From assembly GCA_964455525.1 (NCBI GenBank), contig CAYVWR010000012.1, forward strand, positions 62,001-126,000: a DNA stretch of 64,000 bases, given 5' to 3'. The notes below the pieces were generated by a model, which had not been told where the DNA came from, searched no databases, and saw only the letters and a list, made by a program, of their open reading frames with translations. Source of the DNA: JAFDZV01 sp964455525 (GTDB taxonomy: Bacteria > Bacteroidota > Ignavibacteria > OLB7). Below are positions 1 to 10,909 of this stretch, one piece after another. Numbering within the stretch: position 1 is the stretch's first letter; each line of letters starts with the position of its first letter. The translations under genes and the position numbers were made by a program.

Positions 1-641
1 TCACGTCCGTTTTGCAGCAGATAGTGCCATCGCTCAACAAGCTTTGTCTCAGGATTGATATACAGCCAGTAGCGGTCCATCGGCGTAAGGCCAACGCTGT
101 TGAAGGAAAGCTGAAGGAGCTGATAGGTTTTGCCGTCGAGCGTTGTATCGGAGTCATAGCGATGGTTGACGCCCGGATCGAGCAGCTTGAACGGCATTAA
201 CAGCCAGTAGGTATCATTGATGAAGCGGTTATATCCCATCTCCACCATTGTTTGCAGCACGGAGTCGCGCACCGACGCACCATCGACGGTTGCTCTGCCG
301 GCCTTCGTGTGGATATCGGAAAAGGTGACCGTCCATGATCTTCCCTCTCGATTTCTGCCGCTGATGATATAGGTGCCAGACTTTCTATTCCATATGTGCG
401 AGAACCGGGCGGCTTCGACGCCATCGCGTTCAACCACGAAATCGAAGGAGAGATTCCAGCTCTGGTCGTTCCATGCTTCAAGGCCACCCACAGCCTGTAC
501 AACTTCCTCGGCAAGTTGGCGGCCATTTAGGACATATCGCGAGGGGGCCCCACCAGTTCCGGGGGAATCAATAGGCTGTGACAGAAGCCTTGGTGCCGTA
601 AAGAAGAGCAAAAGCAGTGTGGCCGGGATCGGTATACGCAT
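1..641 (-). CDS. Secreted DUF6503-like protein, C terminus outside window
   Basis: The reverse strand is open from ATG 641 to the window edge, 213 codons without a stop, so the C-terminal end is missing. Residues 1-21 form a signal peptide (basic start, LLLLFF core, likely cut near SQP), so the protein is exported. The mature part is rich in aromatic beta-strand segments; the stretch NRFINDTYWLLMPFKL (about residues 138-153) is the most family-like part and recalls DUF6503, a LolA-like periplasmic fold seen in Bacteroidota. That assignment is from memory and not searched. No clear Shine-Dalgarno precedes the ATG, but there is no other start in frame. The molecular function is unknown; binding of a lipid or lipoprotein is only a guess. 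Confidence 0.72.
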   Translation of the reverse strand, partial: MRIPIPATLLLLFFTAPRLLSQPIDSPGTGGAPSRYVLNGRQLAEEVVQAVGGLEAWNDQSWNLSFDFVVERDGVEAARFSHIWNRKSGTYIISGRNREGRSWTVTFSDIHTKAGRATVDGASVRDSVLQTMVEMGYNRFINDTYWLLMPFKLLDPGVNHRYDSDTTLDGKTYQLLQLSFNSVGLTPMDRYWLYINPETKLVERWHYLLQNGR

Positions 642-745
642 TGTATATGCGATATGGATGTGGAATGCCGATAGGCTACAAGCGAGCCTGCTCAAGCAGG
701 TTCATATGCAGCGTGCTCGGCAGTTATTCCCGTATCCGATTCCAT

Positions 746-783
746 AAGGCCGCAGGCCCGCATCATATCGCGGGTGCGGCCTT
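746..783. terminator. Hairpin between the first two minus-strand genes
   Basis: A 9-bp stem (AAGGCCGCA with TGCGGCCTT), a 2-nt bulge and a further 5 bp enclose an 8-nt loop. It lies just past the stop of the kdsC-like gene on the minus strand. Neither side carries a clear U-run, so termination is plausible but not certain. Confidence 0.4.
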
Positions 784-904
784 GGAAACGTACGGATTTT
801 CTCTGGAGTCTGCGATTGCGATTGCCGAAAACCTCCGTCTCCATGCAGAGGCCGGAGGAAACCGGCGGCGCTGTTCTCGGCATCCCGCTGGGGGAACGGT
901 TGCG

Positions 905-1444
905 CTAGTGAAATCCCATTGCGGATTTCTGGTCGGCTTCGATGCTATTGGTTCTGGCATCGAGAATCAGTTCGGCAAGCTCCCGGAATGCGCCGTTGCC
1001 ACCGGGACGCCGGCAGACGTAATGGGCGGCCTCGCGGGCCTTCAGGAATGCATCGGCGGGAGCTGCGGCAAGCCCTACCAGCTTCATCACTTCGATATCA
1101 TTGACATCATCGCCGATATAGGCGATCTCCTCGGGCTGATATTTATGCTGCTCCATGATCTGCTGCAGGACCGCCGGTTTATCCAGACAGAGCAGATGAA
1201 CCATTTCGATATGGAGCTTCTCGGCCCGCTTGATAACCGACTCAGAGCGTTCGCCGGTAACGATGCCCACCTCGATACCAGCGTCGTGAAGGCGCTCTAC
1301 GCCCATACCATCGCGGATGCTGAAGCGTTTCAGCTCCTCGCCATCCTTGCCATAATAGACGCCGGTATCGGTCAGCACGCCATCGACGTCGGTGAGTACC
1401 AGGCGGATCTTCGCCGCGCGTTCGTTGATATTTGTCAAGTTCAT
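905..1444 (-). CDS. kdsC: KdsC-type HAD phosphatase (KDO 8-phosphate phosphatase)
   Basis: This 179-residue protein has the haloacid dehalogenase layout. Motif I is DVDGVLTD at about residues 18-25, with the nucleophile and acid aspartates. Motif II is VTGERS, followed by a conserved lysine, and motif III is GDDVNDIEVM. There is no cap insertion, and the length is normal for the tetrameric KdsC/YrbI class. The family hydrolyses 3-deoxy-D-manno-octulosonate 8-phosphate to KDO in the cytoplasm, a step of lipopolysaccharide core synthesis; other sugar-acid phosphates such as N-acylneuraminate 9-phosphate are possible. The OstA-like gene elsewhere in the window agrees with an LPS-bearing cell. 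Start is ATG 1444. No kdsA or kdsB lies alongside. Confidence 0.88.
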   Translation of the reverse strand: MNLTNINERAAKIRLVLTDVDGVLTDTGVYYGKDGEELKRFSIRDGMGVERLHDAGIEVGIVTGERSESVIKRAEKLHIEMVHLLCLDKPAVLQQIMEQHKYQPEEIAYIGDDVNDIEVMKLVGLAAAPADAFLKAREAAHYVCRRPGGNGAFRELAELILDARTNSIEADQKSAMGFH

Positions 1445-1799
1445 GAGGTTCTATCGTGTTTAGTCTGTTCCCGAACATCGGGAGGTGATAGGAATCATTG
1501 TGCCGACCGGTGCCGTGGGCATTGCCTGGCAAGCAGTAGAATGGTATGCTAGTACGACGCAAGGTTGCATATGGTTCCATGTAACGTTTGCATATCGATG
1601 GGTGCCTATACTTTCACCGAGCAGTAGCCGTCAGTTCTACGGTTGCCGTTTCTCCCAAAGAGATACTAACGATCTCTGCAACCCCGGAGCGAGGGTTACG
1701 TCCGGTAACAAACCGGTCATATGTTAGTATATTCCTACGCGTATCCCGGGTGCCACCGCCCTGCAAACGGCGGATCAAACACGAACGATTCTTCAAATT
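1445..1799. other. Divergent intergenic region, no gene seen
   Basis: This 355-bp stretch separates the minus-strand kdsC-like gene from the plus-strand M16 pair, so it should hold both promoters. A short inverted repeat (AGAGAT/ATCTCT, about 1659-1677) and a small ACCGGT-type repeat near 1709-1719 are visible. No ORF in it has protein-like composition. Confidence 0.5.
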
Positions 1800-3209
1800 A
1801 TGCCTCGACTGCTGAATCGAATCACGGTCTGTCCATACGGACGATTCCCTGCCTTTCTCACTCTGGTTTTTCTTGCCTCGCTGCTACCGGCTGCTGCACA
1901 GGTGAAGCGATCGCCCGAAAAGGAGTTCTCGCGATTCAACCTTCCCAACGGTCTGGAGGTGATGGTTGTACAGAACAACTTCGTTCCTATTGTCACCATC
2001 GAGCTTGCCGTCCGCAATGGCTCCTTTACCGAGGGGCCTGAGTATGCCGGGCTGTCGCATCTGTATGAACATATGTTCTTCAAGGCGAATGGCGAGTATA
2101 AAACATCACAGGAATTCATCTCGGCGCTGAGCGCGCTCGGGGTTATCTATAATGCGACAACCCGTGAGGAGGTTGTCTACTATTACTTCACCCTTCCGGT
2201 GACAAATCTGGAGAAGGGGCTGGAGATCATGGCAAACTCCGTCCAGACCCCGCGATTTGATCCGTTGGAGCTGGAGCGGGAACGGGAGGTGGTGATCGGG
2301 GAGTTCGACCGTCATGAATCGAATCCGTTCTTTCCCTATAGCCGTGCTATGGATTCGGTGATGTGGGGGGAGAATGTGGTCCGCAAGCAGCCGATCGGGC
2401 AGCGTGGTGTGATCAGGACGGCAACTACGGCAAAGATGGAGACCATCCAGCGGAAGTATTACATTCCCAACAACTCGCTGCTGATCGTTGCTGGCGATGT
2501 TGATTCGGCGAGCGTCTACAGCATGGTGGAGAAACATTTCAGCAGTTGGAAGCGCGGGGAGGACCCTTTCAAGAACGATCCTCCGCCGATGCCAAAACCG
2601 CTTGCCAGCAAGAGCCTTGTCACTGTTCCAATCCCTGGTGTCGATATATCGCAGGTGCAGTTTCAGTGGCATGGACCTTCGGTTGGGGTGGATAATACCG
2701 CCACGTATGCCGCTGATGTTTTCATCTTCATCCTGACGCAGCAGCAGTCACGCTTCCAGCGGAAGCTGGTCGAGAGCGGTGTGGCCCAGGGCGCAGGGGT
2801 GAATTATTATACCCAGCGTTATGTGGGGCCGATATCCGCACAGGTGGTAACCACCCCTGAGCAGACGCGCAAGGCATTGGATCTTCTTTGGGAGGAGATT
2901 CAGGCGTTCGATTCTCCCAACTACTTTACCGATGAGGAGTTGGCAACTGCCAAGCAGACCCTTCGTATGCAGGCCCTGTACGAAAGCGAGGAGACCTCGG
3001 AGTGGGTTCATAGCCCCTCCTTCTGGTGGAGCACTACCGGGCTGGATTATTATGTAGGCTATATCGATAATCTGGCAAAGGTAACACGCGCCGACATCCA
3101 GAACTACGTACGTAAATATATCAAGGGGAAGAACTATGTGCTTGGTGTTGCCACCAATCCGGAGACGCTCCAGCGATTGAACCTGAAACCCTCGGAGGTA
3201 TTGAGATAA
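1800..3209 (+). CDS. Secreted zinc M16 (pitrilysin-type) peptidase, catalytic subunit
   Basis: This 469-residue protein starts with a signal peptide (residues 1-34, ending LPAAAQ) and carries the inverted zinc motif HLYEH at residues 87-91, followed about 75 residues later by the REREVVIGEFDRHE region that supplies the third ligand. An N-terminal M16 domain and a C-terminal M16C domain fill the length. The family cleaves peptides or small unfolded proteins inside a clamshell chamber; here that would be periplasmic. The stop codon overlaps the start of the next gene by one base, so the two are co-translated. That neighbour lacks the zinc motif, which matches the known arrangement of paired active and inactive M16B subunits. 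Confidence 0.92.
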   Translation: MPRLLNRITVCPYGRFPAFLTLVFLASLLPAAAQVKRSPEKEFSRFNLPNGLEVMVVQNNFVPIVTIELAVRNGSFTEGPEYAGLSHLYEHMFFKANGEYKTSQEFISALSALGVIYNATTREEVVYYYFTLPVTNLEKGLEIMANSVQTPRFDPLELEREREVVIGEFDRHESNPFFPYSRAMDSVMWGENVVRKQPIGQRGVIRTATTAKMETIQRKYYIPNNSLLIVAGDVDSASVYSMVEKHFSSWKRGEDPFKNDPPPMPKPLASKSLVTVPIPGVDISQVQFQWHGPSVGVDNTATYAADVFIFILTQQQSRFQRKLVESGVAQGAGVNYYTQRYVGPISAQVVTTPEQTRKALDLLWEEIQAFDSPNYFTDEELATAKQTLRMQALYESEETSEWVHSPSFWWSTTGLDYYVGYIDNLAKVTRADIQNYVRKYIKGKNYVLGVATNPETLQRLNLKPSEVLR

Positions 3210-4639
3210 TGGCAGAACTACGTTCAACGATGCCCGGCAATGGGCGGACGTCTGGTATTGGTGCGGCCTTGAGGGTGTTCCTCGGTGCATTGCTGCTTGG
3301 TGGCGTTCTGGCAACAGGGGAAAGCCTTGCGAACCCTGCACCGAAAATCCCGGATAACGTCAAACAGTTCAATGTGGGCGGGGTGGATGTCATCCTCCGC
3401 CCAAGCGGCCAGGCAAACCATGTCGTGGTCTCGAAGCTCTTTATCCGAGGTGGGACAAGCGCGCTGCCACAGGGGGTCTCTCCTTCGGTTGAAGACCTTG
3501 CTCTACAGATCCCGGCGCTGAGCGGCCCGAAAGGGATCGATCGTGCCGCCTATCAGCGTGAGCTACAGCGGATGGTGATAAGCATAGCACCATCCACCGG
3601 GCGCGATTTCTCGACGATAACCCTGCGCTGCATTGATGAGACCTTCGAGCGCTCGTGGGAGCTTTATACAGGCGTTATCCTGAAACCGGAGTTCGATCCG
3701 GTGGAGCTTCGCAACTCGAAGGACCGGATCATAAGCGCGCTTCGGAACCGGCAGAACAACCCGGAATCGTATGCGGCGTATCTGGCTGATAGCGCCTTCT
3801 TCTATGGGCATCCCTACGGACGATTTGCCAGGGAGGCGGATATCCCTCCAATCGATGCGGCCATGCTGGCCGAGCATAACAAGCGGCTCTTGGTAAAATC
3901 GCGTTTGCTGCTGGTTGTGGTTGGCAATATAGATTCGGCCGATCTCTATCGGAAGGTGATGGCATCGTTTGCGAAGCTTCCACAGGGCAACTACAAGGAC
4001 CCTGAGATTCCGGTTCCATTGAACTCAGCTACGCCACGGCTGATCGTTCGCCCCCCGGCGGGTGGCGGGCGGGCCGTGACCAATTATATCGTTGCCCGTT
4101 ATCTCGCCCCGGGGCGCACCGATTCGCTCTATTATCCGATGATGCGGCTGACCAGCTTCGTTTCCGGCTCGCTCTATCGGGAGATTCGTATCGAGCGCAA
4201 TCTCAGTTATGCCCCCGATGCCGATGTGCAGTTTGGCAAGACTTCATATGGCCAGATCACGGTCTCTACCACGCTTCCAGATTCGGCATGGCGTGTGGCC
4301 AAGGGGGAGGTGATAAGCTTCTTCCGTGACTATATCATTGCCGATGAATATATCTCATCAGGGTTGGGAAGCTGGATCACCAGCAACTATATGCGGGAAC
4401 AGACAAACGAGTCGCAGGCCAACGAGCTTGGCAAAGCGCAGTTGTATACCGGTTCATGGCGCAATGCGTTCGGTGTTGTCGAAGGGATAAGCTCCATTAC
4501 GCCGGAGCAGATGAATATGGCGGCACAGCTCTATATGCGCAACTTCACGATTGTGGTGGTTGGCGATCCTTCGGCGGTTTCTCGTGGGGAGTTTCTCTCG
4601 GACGGGGAAGGGACATCCTCGCAGGGGATCGAGGAATAA
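3209..4639 (+). CDS. Secreted M16 peptidase-like protein, non-catalytic partner
   Basis: This 476-residue product overlaps the previous gene by one base (TAATG). It has a hydrophobic export signal at about residues 20-42 after a long, basic N region. The M16 fold is recognisable, but the position of the HxxEH motif reads SVEDLALQIPALSG, so no zinc site is present. In heterodimeric M16B enzymes the non-catalytic partner contributes a conserved arginine-tyrosine pair near the C terminus that helps hold substrate; the segment RNLSYAPDADV (about residues 331-341) resembles that region. Role inferred: it completes the proteolytic chamber with the product of the upstream gene. A hairpin follows it directly. 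Confidence 0.88.
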   Translation: MAELRSTMPGNGRTSGIGAALRVFLGALLLGGVLATGESLANPAPKIPDNVKQFNVGGVDVILRPSGQANHVVVSKLFIRGGTSALPQGVSPSVEDLALQIPALSGPKGIDRAAYQRELQRMVISIAPSTGRDFSTITLRCIDETFERSWELYTGVILKPEFDPVELRNSKDRIISALRNRQNNPESYAAYLADSAFFYGHPYGRFAREADIPPIDAAMLAEHNKRLLVKSRLLLVVVGNIDSADLYRKVMASFAKLPQGNYKDPEIPVPLNSATPRLIVRPPAGGGRAVTNYIVARYLAPGRTDSLYYPMMRLTSFVSGSLYREIRIERNLSYAPDADVQFGKTSYGQITVSTTLPDSAWRVAKGEVISFFRDYIIADEYISSGLGSWITSNYMREQTNESQANELGKAQLYTGSWRNAFGVVEGISSITPEQMNMAAQLYMRNFTIVVVGDPSAVSRGEFLSDGEGTSSQGIEE

Positions 4640-4671
4640 CCGGAGTGTTTCGGCGGTTTGTAGTATGTCAA

Positions 4672-4700
4672 CGGGGCTGGATCATTGTGATCCGGCCCCG
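4672..4700. terminator. Hairpin terminator between convergent genes
   Basis: A 13-bp stem with a TTG loop (CGGGGCTGGATCA / TGATCCGGCCCCG, one G-U pair) lies between the end of the M16 pair and the convergent VWA gene. The flanks have only scattered T residues on either strand. Its position suits a shared terminator. Confidence 0.7.
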
Positions 4701-4791
4701 CTTGCATTATGGCCATGTTGTCTGGATAGCCGGGATAACCATCTCTGCACCAGAGGCGAAGCCACGTGTGATGGTGTGGCGCTCTTCACTG

Positions 4792-5907
4792 CTACCTCCT
4801 GTCCCCGGTGAACTTCTTGCGACGATTTCGGATGTAATCGACGAATAGCGTCTCGCCGAGCTGGTTCAGTCCTGAATAATATGCGCGGCCCCGGTTGGCC
4901 TTGGTAAGCTCTTCAACAAAATTGACAAGGTAGGGATCGCGTGCCACCATAAACGTGGTGATGGTAACGCCTTCCCGACGGCAGGCGACCGCCTGATCGA
5001 GCGTTTTATTGACGATACGGGGGTCCAGGCCAAAGGAGTTCTTATACAGCCGTCCAGACGGCTCGAAGATCGCCGATGGCTTTCCGTCGGTCACCATGAA
5101 GATCTGCTTGTTGGCTCCTCCTTTGCGTTTGAGAAGCTGGCGGGCGAGTTGCAGGCCGGCCCGTGTATTGGTATGAAACGGTCCTACCGAGACAAACGGC
5201 AGTTCGTGGATATTCACCTCACGGGCTTCATCACCAAAGAGGAGCACATGGAGGCGATCCTTCGGAAACCTGGTCATAATCAATTCCGAAAGGGCAAGCG
5301 CAACCTGTTTTGCCGGGGTGATGCGGTCCTCGCCATACAGGATCATCGAGTGGGATATGTCAAGCATCAGTACCGTGGCAACATTGGTCGTATGCTCGGT
5401 CTCGTGTACACGGATATCATCCTCCTGCAAGGAAAAGTTCGCCAGATCGCCCTGGCGGCTCAACGCATTGCTCAGCGTGCTTGTGGCGTCGATGTTCGCC
5501 GTCTGATCGCCGAATTCATAGCCGCGCAGGTCTCCGGTTCGCTCGACTCCAGATCCTGTATAGGGCGTCTCATGCTGTCCGGTGCCGGATTTCTTGAGCG
5601 ATGTAAAGATCTCTCGAAGGGCATCCTGACGGATTCTCCTGGCACCTTTTGGGGTCAGCTCGAAATCCGCACCTCCTGCATCATCCTCTCGAATAAGCCC
5701 TGCTTTTTTCAGCTCGTCGATGAACTGCTGCATTGTCATATCACCGAGGATATTGTACTGCTCATCGAGTCGGCTCATCCAGTCCAGCGCCTCATCAACC
5801 TCGCCCGAGGTTTTTGTCAGAAGGTAGCTGAAGAGTGTAAGAAGCTGCTCAAGCCGGTTCTGGTTCGAGAGTTCGTCCCCGTTCCATTCGGAGTATCTGA
5901 TGATCAT
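4792..5907 (-). CDS. VWA-domain protein (CoxE/YehP-type, cytoplasmic)
   Basis: ATG 5907 gives 371 residues beginning MIIRYSEWNG; the frame can be extended upstream only to a TTG at 5955, which adds an unconvincing leader. Residues about 1-130 are helical with a winged-helix look (TMQQFIDELKKAGLI). The C-terminal ~190 residues form a von Willebrand A domain with an intact MIDAS motif DISHSM and the downstream threonine/aspartate region VTDGKPSAIF. There is no signal peptide or membrane span, so the protein is cytoplasmic. Proteins of this shape often partner MoxR-type AAA ATPases in metal or cofactor insertion. No MoxR gene is adjacent here, so its partner is unknown. Confidence 0.85.
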   Translation of the reverse strand: MIIRYSEWNGDELSNQNRLEQLLTLFSYLLTKTSGEVDEALDWMSRLDEQYNILGDMTMQQFIDELKKAGLIREDDAGGADFELTPKGARRIRQDALREIFTSLKKSGTGQHETPYTGSGVERTGDLRGYEFGDQTANIDATSTLSNALSRQGDLANFSLQEDDIRVHETEHTTNVATVLMLDISHSMILYGEDRITPAKQVALALSELIMTRFPKDRLHVLLFGDEAREVNIHELPFVSVGPFHTNTRAGLQLARQLLKRKGGANKQIFMVTDGKPSAIFEPSGRLYKNSFGLDPRIVNKTLDQAVACRREGVTITTFMVARDPYLVNFVEELTKANRGRAYYSGLNQLGETLFVDYIRNRRKKFTGDRR

Positions 5908-5998
5908 GGTATAAGAGATCGGTAAAGATAACCGGACGCCGTATGCTTCTGGCAATACGAATGGGCTCGGCTGGTATTGTCGTTTGCAGAGAACGGAA

Positions 5999-6030
5999 GC
6001 GCCCCGAAGAACTTTTCATCTCCGGGGCGC
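5999..6030 (-). terminator. Hairpin downstream of clpC
   Basis: A perfect 8-bp GC stem (GCGCCCCG / CGGGGCGC) with a 16-nt loop starts 42 bases past the clpC stop. On the minus strand it is followed by a pyrimidine-rich run (TTCCGTTCTCT). Likely a terminator for clpC. Confidence 0.6.
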
Positions 6031-6071
6031 CCTTCTTCTGGTACGATGCTCCGGGTGGAGCTTCGATTCGA

Positions 6072-8690
<2,619 letters not shown>

Positions 8691-9587
8691 GGATGTGTCC
8701 TTCGCTGCCACACCACGCCCACAGGAGGGTGGTGGGGCAATTGGTTGATATCTTCTTACGTACTAATCAATGACGGATAAATCACCACGTTGTCTCCATC
8801 CCATCGGCGCGGATGCGTGGTTCATTGTGCGCCCAGTCCGTAGTCTTCGTTTGACTATGAGATAACCAGTTGAACTTCTGGAAAGTTCGGTTGACGTGTT
8901 CGGCAACGCTTTGCGGTGCTGCGGTGAACGCCATAACAACTGGTGTTTCAGGGGTGGTATCACTGTAGCCGATAAACAGCTCGTGCAACAGCTATAACCA
9001 CTTCCACTAATACACGCATAACGGGCCAGGGTTTCAAGTACTTTTCTCCACCCCAACTACCATACCATTCTTAACACTATCGCAAGCCCTCCGTCATACT
9101 ACCGTTGCATCCTGTCCTGTGGCATCTCTCCGCATCCGTTCATCGCTCGTGGCCTGTGCCGGAAGGCCGGGGCGGTGGCCGCAGGGTATATCGTTTGGTA
9201 GGGATGGCAGGAGCGTGCTACCGTCTGTAGCATACGATGATGACTCTGCCTCTATCGACGGTTATCAACTGATTTTACTGCAATCCATCCAACGCTTGCA
9301 CTAGGGGAACCCCATCTGCCTGGTGTATCGGTTGTGCCAGGGCGATGCGTGCAGGGAACCGCGCGTATCGTCCTGTTGTACGGCCTGGCGAGGTCAACCG
9401 TAATAATATAGCGCAAAGCAGAGCAAGATCGACTTTTCTCGAACATCTGCCGGGAGTAGGCCATCTCCATAATCATTTGAAACATTGTTTGATATGCACC
9501 TCTTGGCTGGACTCGGTTCGCACCCGTAACTTTGGGGACGTGGTAGGAAGGAAGTCTTTCATCATACATCTATAGGAACGTGCAGCA
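8691..9587. other. Long intergenic region, no confident gene
   Basis: Nearly 900 bases lie between clpC (leftward) and the acyl-CoA dehydrogenase (rightward), so at least two promoters should be here. I found no tRNA-like T-loop and no strong hairpin. The only frame with protein-like composition is a 68-codon minus-strand ORF at 8782-8988, listed separately. The rest reads as non-coding in all frames. Confidence 0.5.
8782..8988 (-). CDS. Possible small protein or gene fragment, unknown
   Basis: This frame starts at TTG 8988, directly after an in-frame stop, and ends at TGA 8784-8782. Its 68 residues have ordinary composition (for example VVMAFTAAPQSVAEHVNRTF and a Trp/His/Asn-rich end NWLSHSQTKTTDWAHNEPRI), unlike the Arg/Cys-rich translations of its neighbours in other frames. 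There is no good ribosome-binding site, the start codon is weak and the next ATG is 18 codons in. It could be a small gene, a remnant of a larger one, or chance. I recognise no family. Confidence 0.25.
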   Translation of the reverse strand: MHELFIGYSDTTPETPVVMAFTAAPQSVAEHVNRTFQKFNWLSHSQTKTTDWAHNEPRIRADGMETTW

Positions 9588-10742
9588 ATGCTTCAGCTTG
9601 ATCTTACAGAGACTCACGAGATGATACGCGATACCGCGCGTGATTTTGCGCAGAACGAGGTTGCCCCAACGGCCATCGAGCGTGATATCAAGGCCGAGTT
9701 TCCCCACGATGCCATCAGGAAGCTTGGCGAGCTTGGGTTTATGGGAATGATGGTAGCACCGGAATGGGGTGGTGCCGGGCTTGATGCCCTAAGCTATGTT
9801 ATCGCGATGGAGGAGATCTCCAAGGTCGATGCCTCGGTCGGTGTTGTCATGTCGGTCAACAATTCTCTCGTCTGCTGGTCGTTGGAGACGTATGGCACCG
9901 ATGATCAGAAGGAGCGGTTTCTGCGCCCCCTGGCTTCCGGCGCGATGATCGGTGCGTACTGTCTTTCCGAGCCTGAGGCTGGTTCCGATGCCACTCAGCA
10001 GCGAACCGTTGCCACCAGACGTGAGGATGGTGCGTGGGTTGTCAATGGCACCAAGAACTGGATCACCAATGGCACTACGGCCGATGTGTACCTGGTGTAT
10101 GCTCAGACCGACAAGGAGAAGGGATACAAGGGGATTAGCTGTTTTATCATCGAGAAGGGAACTCCCGGCTTCACCCATGGAGTCAAGGAGGATAAGCTGG
10201 GCATCCGTTCGAGCGATACCTGCTCGTTACAGTTCCAGGATGTTGTCGTCCCTGCTGAGAACATGCTTGGCCCGGAGGGGCGCGGGTTCAACATCGCGAT
10301 GGAGACCCTGAACGGTGGGCGTATCGGTATCGCTGCACAGGCCCTTGGTATTGCTCAGGGAGCGTTCGAGGCGGCTGTCGGCTATTCCAAGGAGCGCAAG
10401 GCCTTTGGCAAGCCCCTTTCCAATCTTCAGGCGATCCAGTTCAAGCTGGCTGATATGGCAACCAAGATCGCGGCTGCTCGCGAGCTTGTGCATCGCGCTG
10501 CCTCGATAAAGGATAAGCACGAACGGTATGTGAAAGAGGCTGCCATGGCCAAGCTTTTTGCCTCGAAGGTTGCCGTGGAAGTTGCGCTGGAAGCCATCCA
10601 GGTGCATGGCGGATATGGATATGTCCGTGAATACAAGGTGGAACGCTATCTGCGCGATGCCAAGATCACGGAGATCTACGAGGGAACTTCGGAGATTCAG
10701 CATATCGTGATCGCACGTGAGCTGATGCGCGAGACCGCGTAA
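9588..10742 (+). CDS. Short-chain acyl-CoA dehydrogenase (butyryl-CoA type)
   Basis: This 384-residue protein matches the soluble FAD acyl-CoA dehydrogenase family along its whole length. Visible signatures are YCLSEPEAGSDA (FAD and acyl-CoA contact), RKAFGKPLSNLQAIQFKLAD, and EIYEGTSEIQ near the C terminus, which holds the catalytic glutamate as in short-chain and glutaryl-type enzymes. It oxidises acyl-CoA to trans-2-enoyl-CoA and passes electrons to electron-transfer flavoprotein in the cytoplasm. It stands alone without enoyl-CoA hydratase or thiolase neighbours, so chain length and pathway cannot be read from context. AGGA lies upstream of the ATG at a somewhat long spacing. A terminator hairpin follows the stop by 60 bases. 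Confidence 0.93.
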   Translation: MLQLDLTETHEMIRDTARDFAQNEVAPTAIERDIKAEFPHDAIRKLGELGFMGMMVAPEWGGAGLDALSYVIAMEEISKVDASVGVVMSVNNSLVCWSLETYGTDDQKERFLRPLASGAMIGAYCLSEPEAGSDATQQRTVATRREDGAWVVNGTKNWITNGTTADVYLVYAQTDKEKGYKGISCFIIEKGTPGFTHGVKEDKLGIRSSDTCSLQFQDVVVPAENMLGPEGRGFNIAMETLNGGRIGIAAQALGIAQGAFEAAVGYSKERKAFGKPLSNLQAIQFKLADMATKIAAARELVHRAASIKDKHERYVKEAAMAKLFASKVAVEVALEAIQVHGGYGYVREYKVERYLRDAKITEIYEGTSEIQHIVIARELMRETA

Positions 10743-10801
10743 ACCGAAGCCCGATCCGCTACGTGCGGGGTTTGGGATGATTCCGGGTAACAAACCTTGG
10801 C

Positions 10802-10830
10802 AGGCCCCGACTCGTCGGGGCTTGCTGTTT
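10802..10830 (+). terminator. Intrinsic terminator after acyl-CoA dehydrogenase
   Basis: A stable stem GGCCCCGA/TCGGGGCT with a CTCG tetraloop is followed by CTTGCTGTTT. It sits between the acyl-CoA dehydrogenase and the OstA-like gene and separates their transcription. Confidence 0.7.
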
Positions 10831-10909
10831 CCGTACCTTTCGGATTATCTCGATTGGCGGGCGTTCCAACAGATCGAGCGATCGGGCCGTCGTATACTTT
10901 TCCGTAGCA

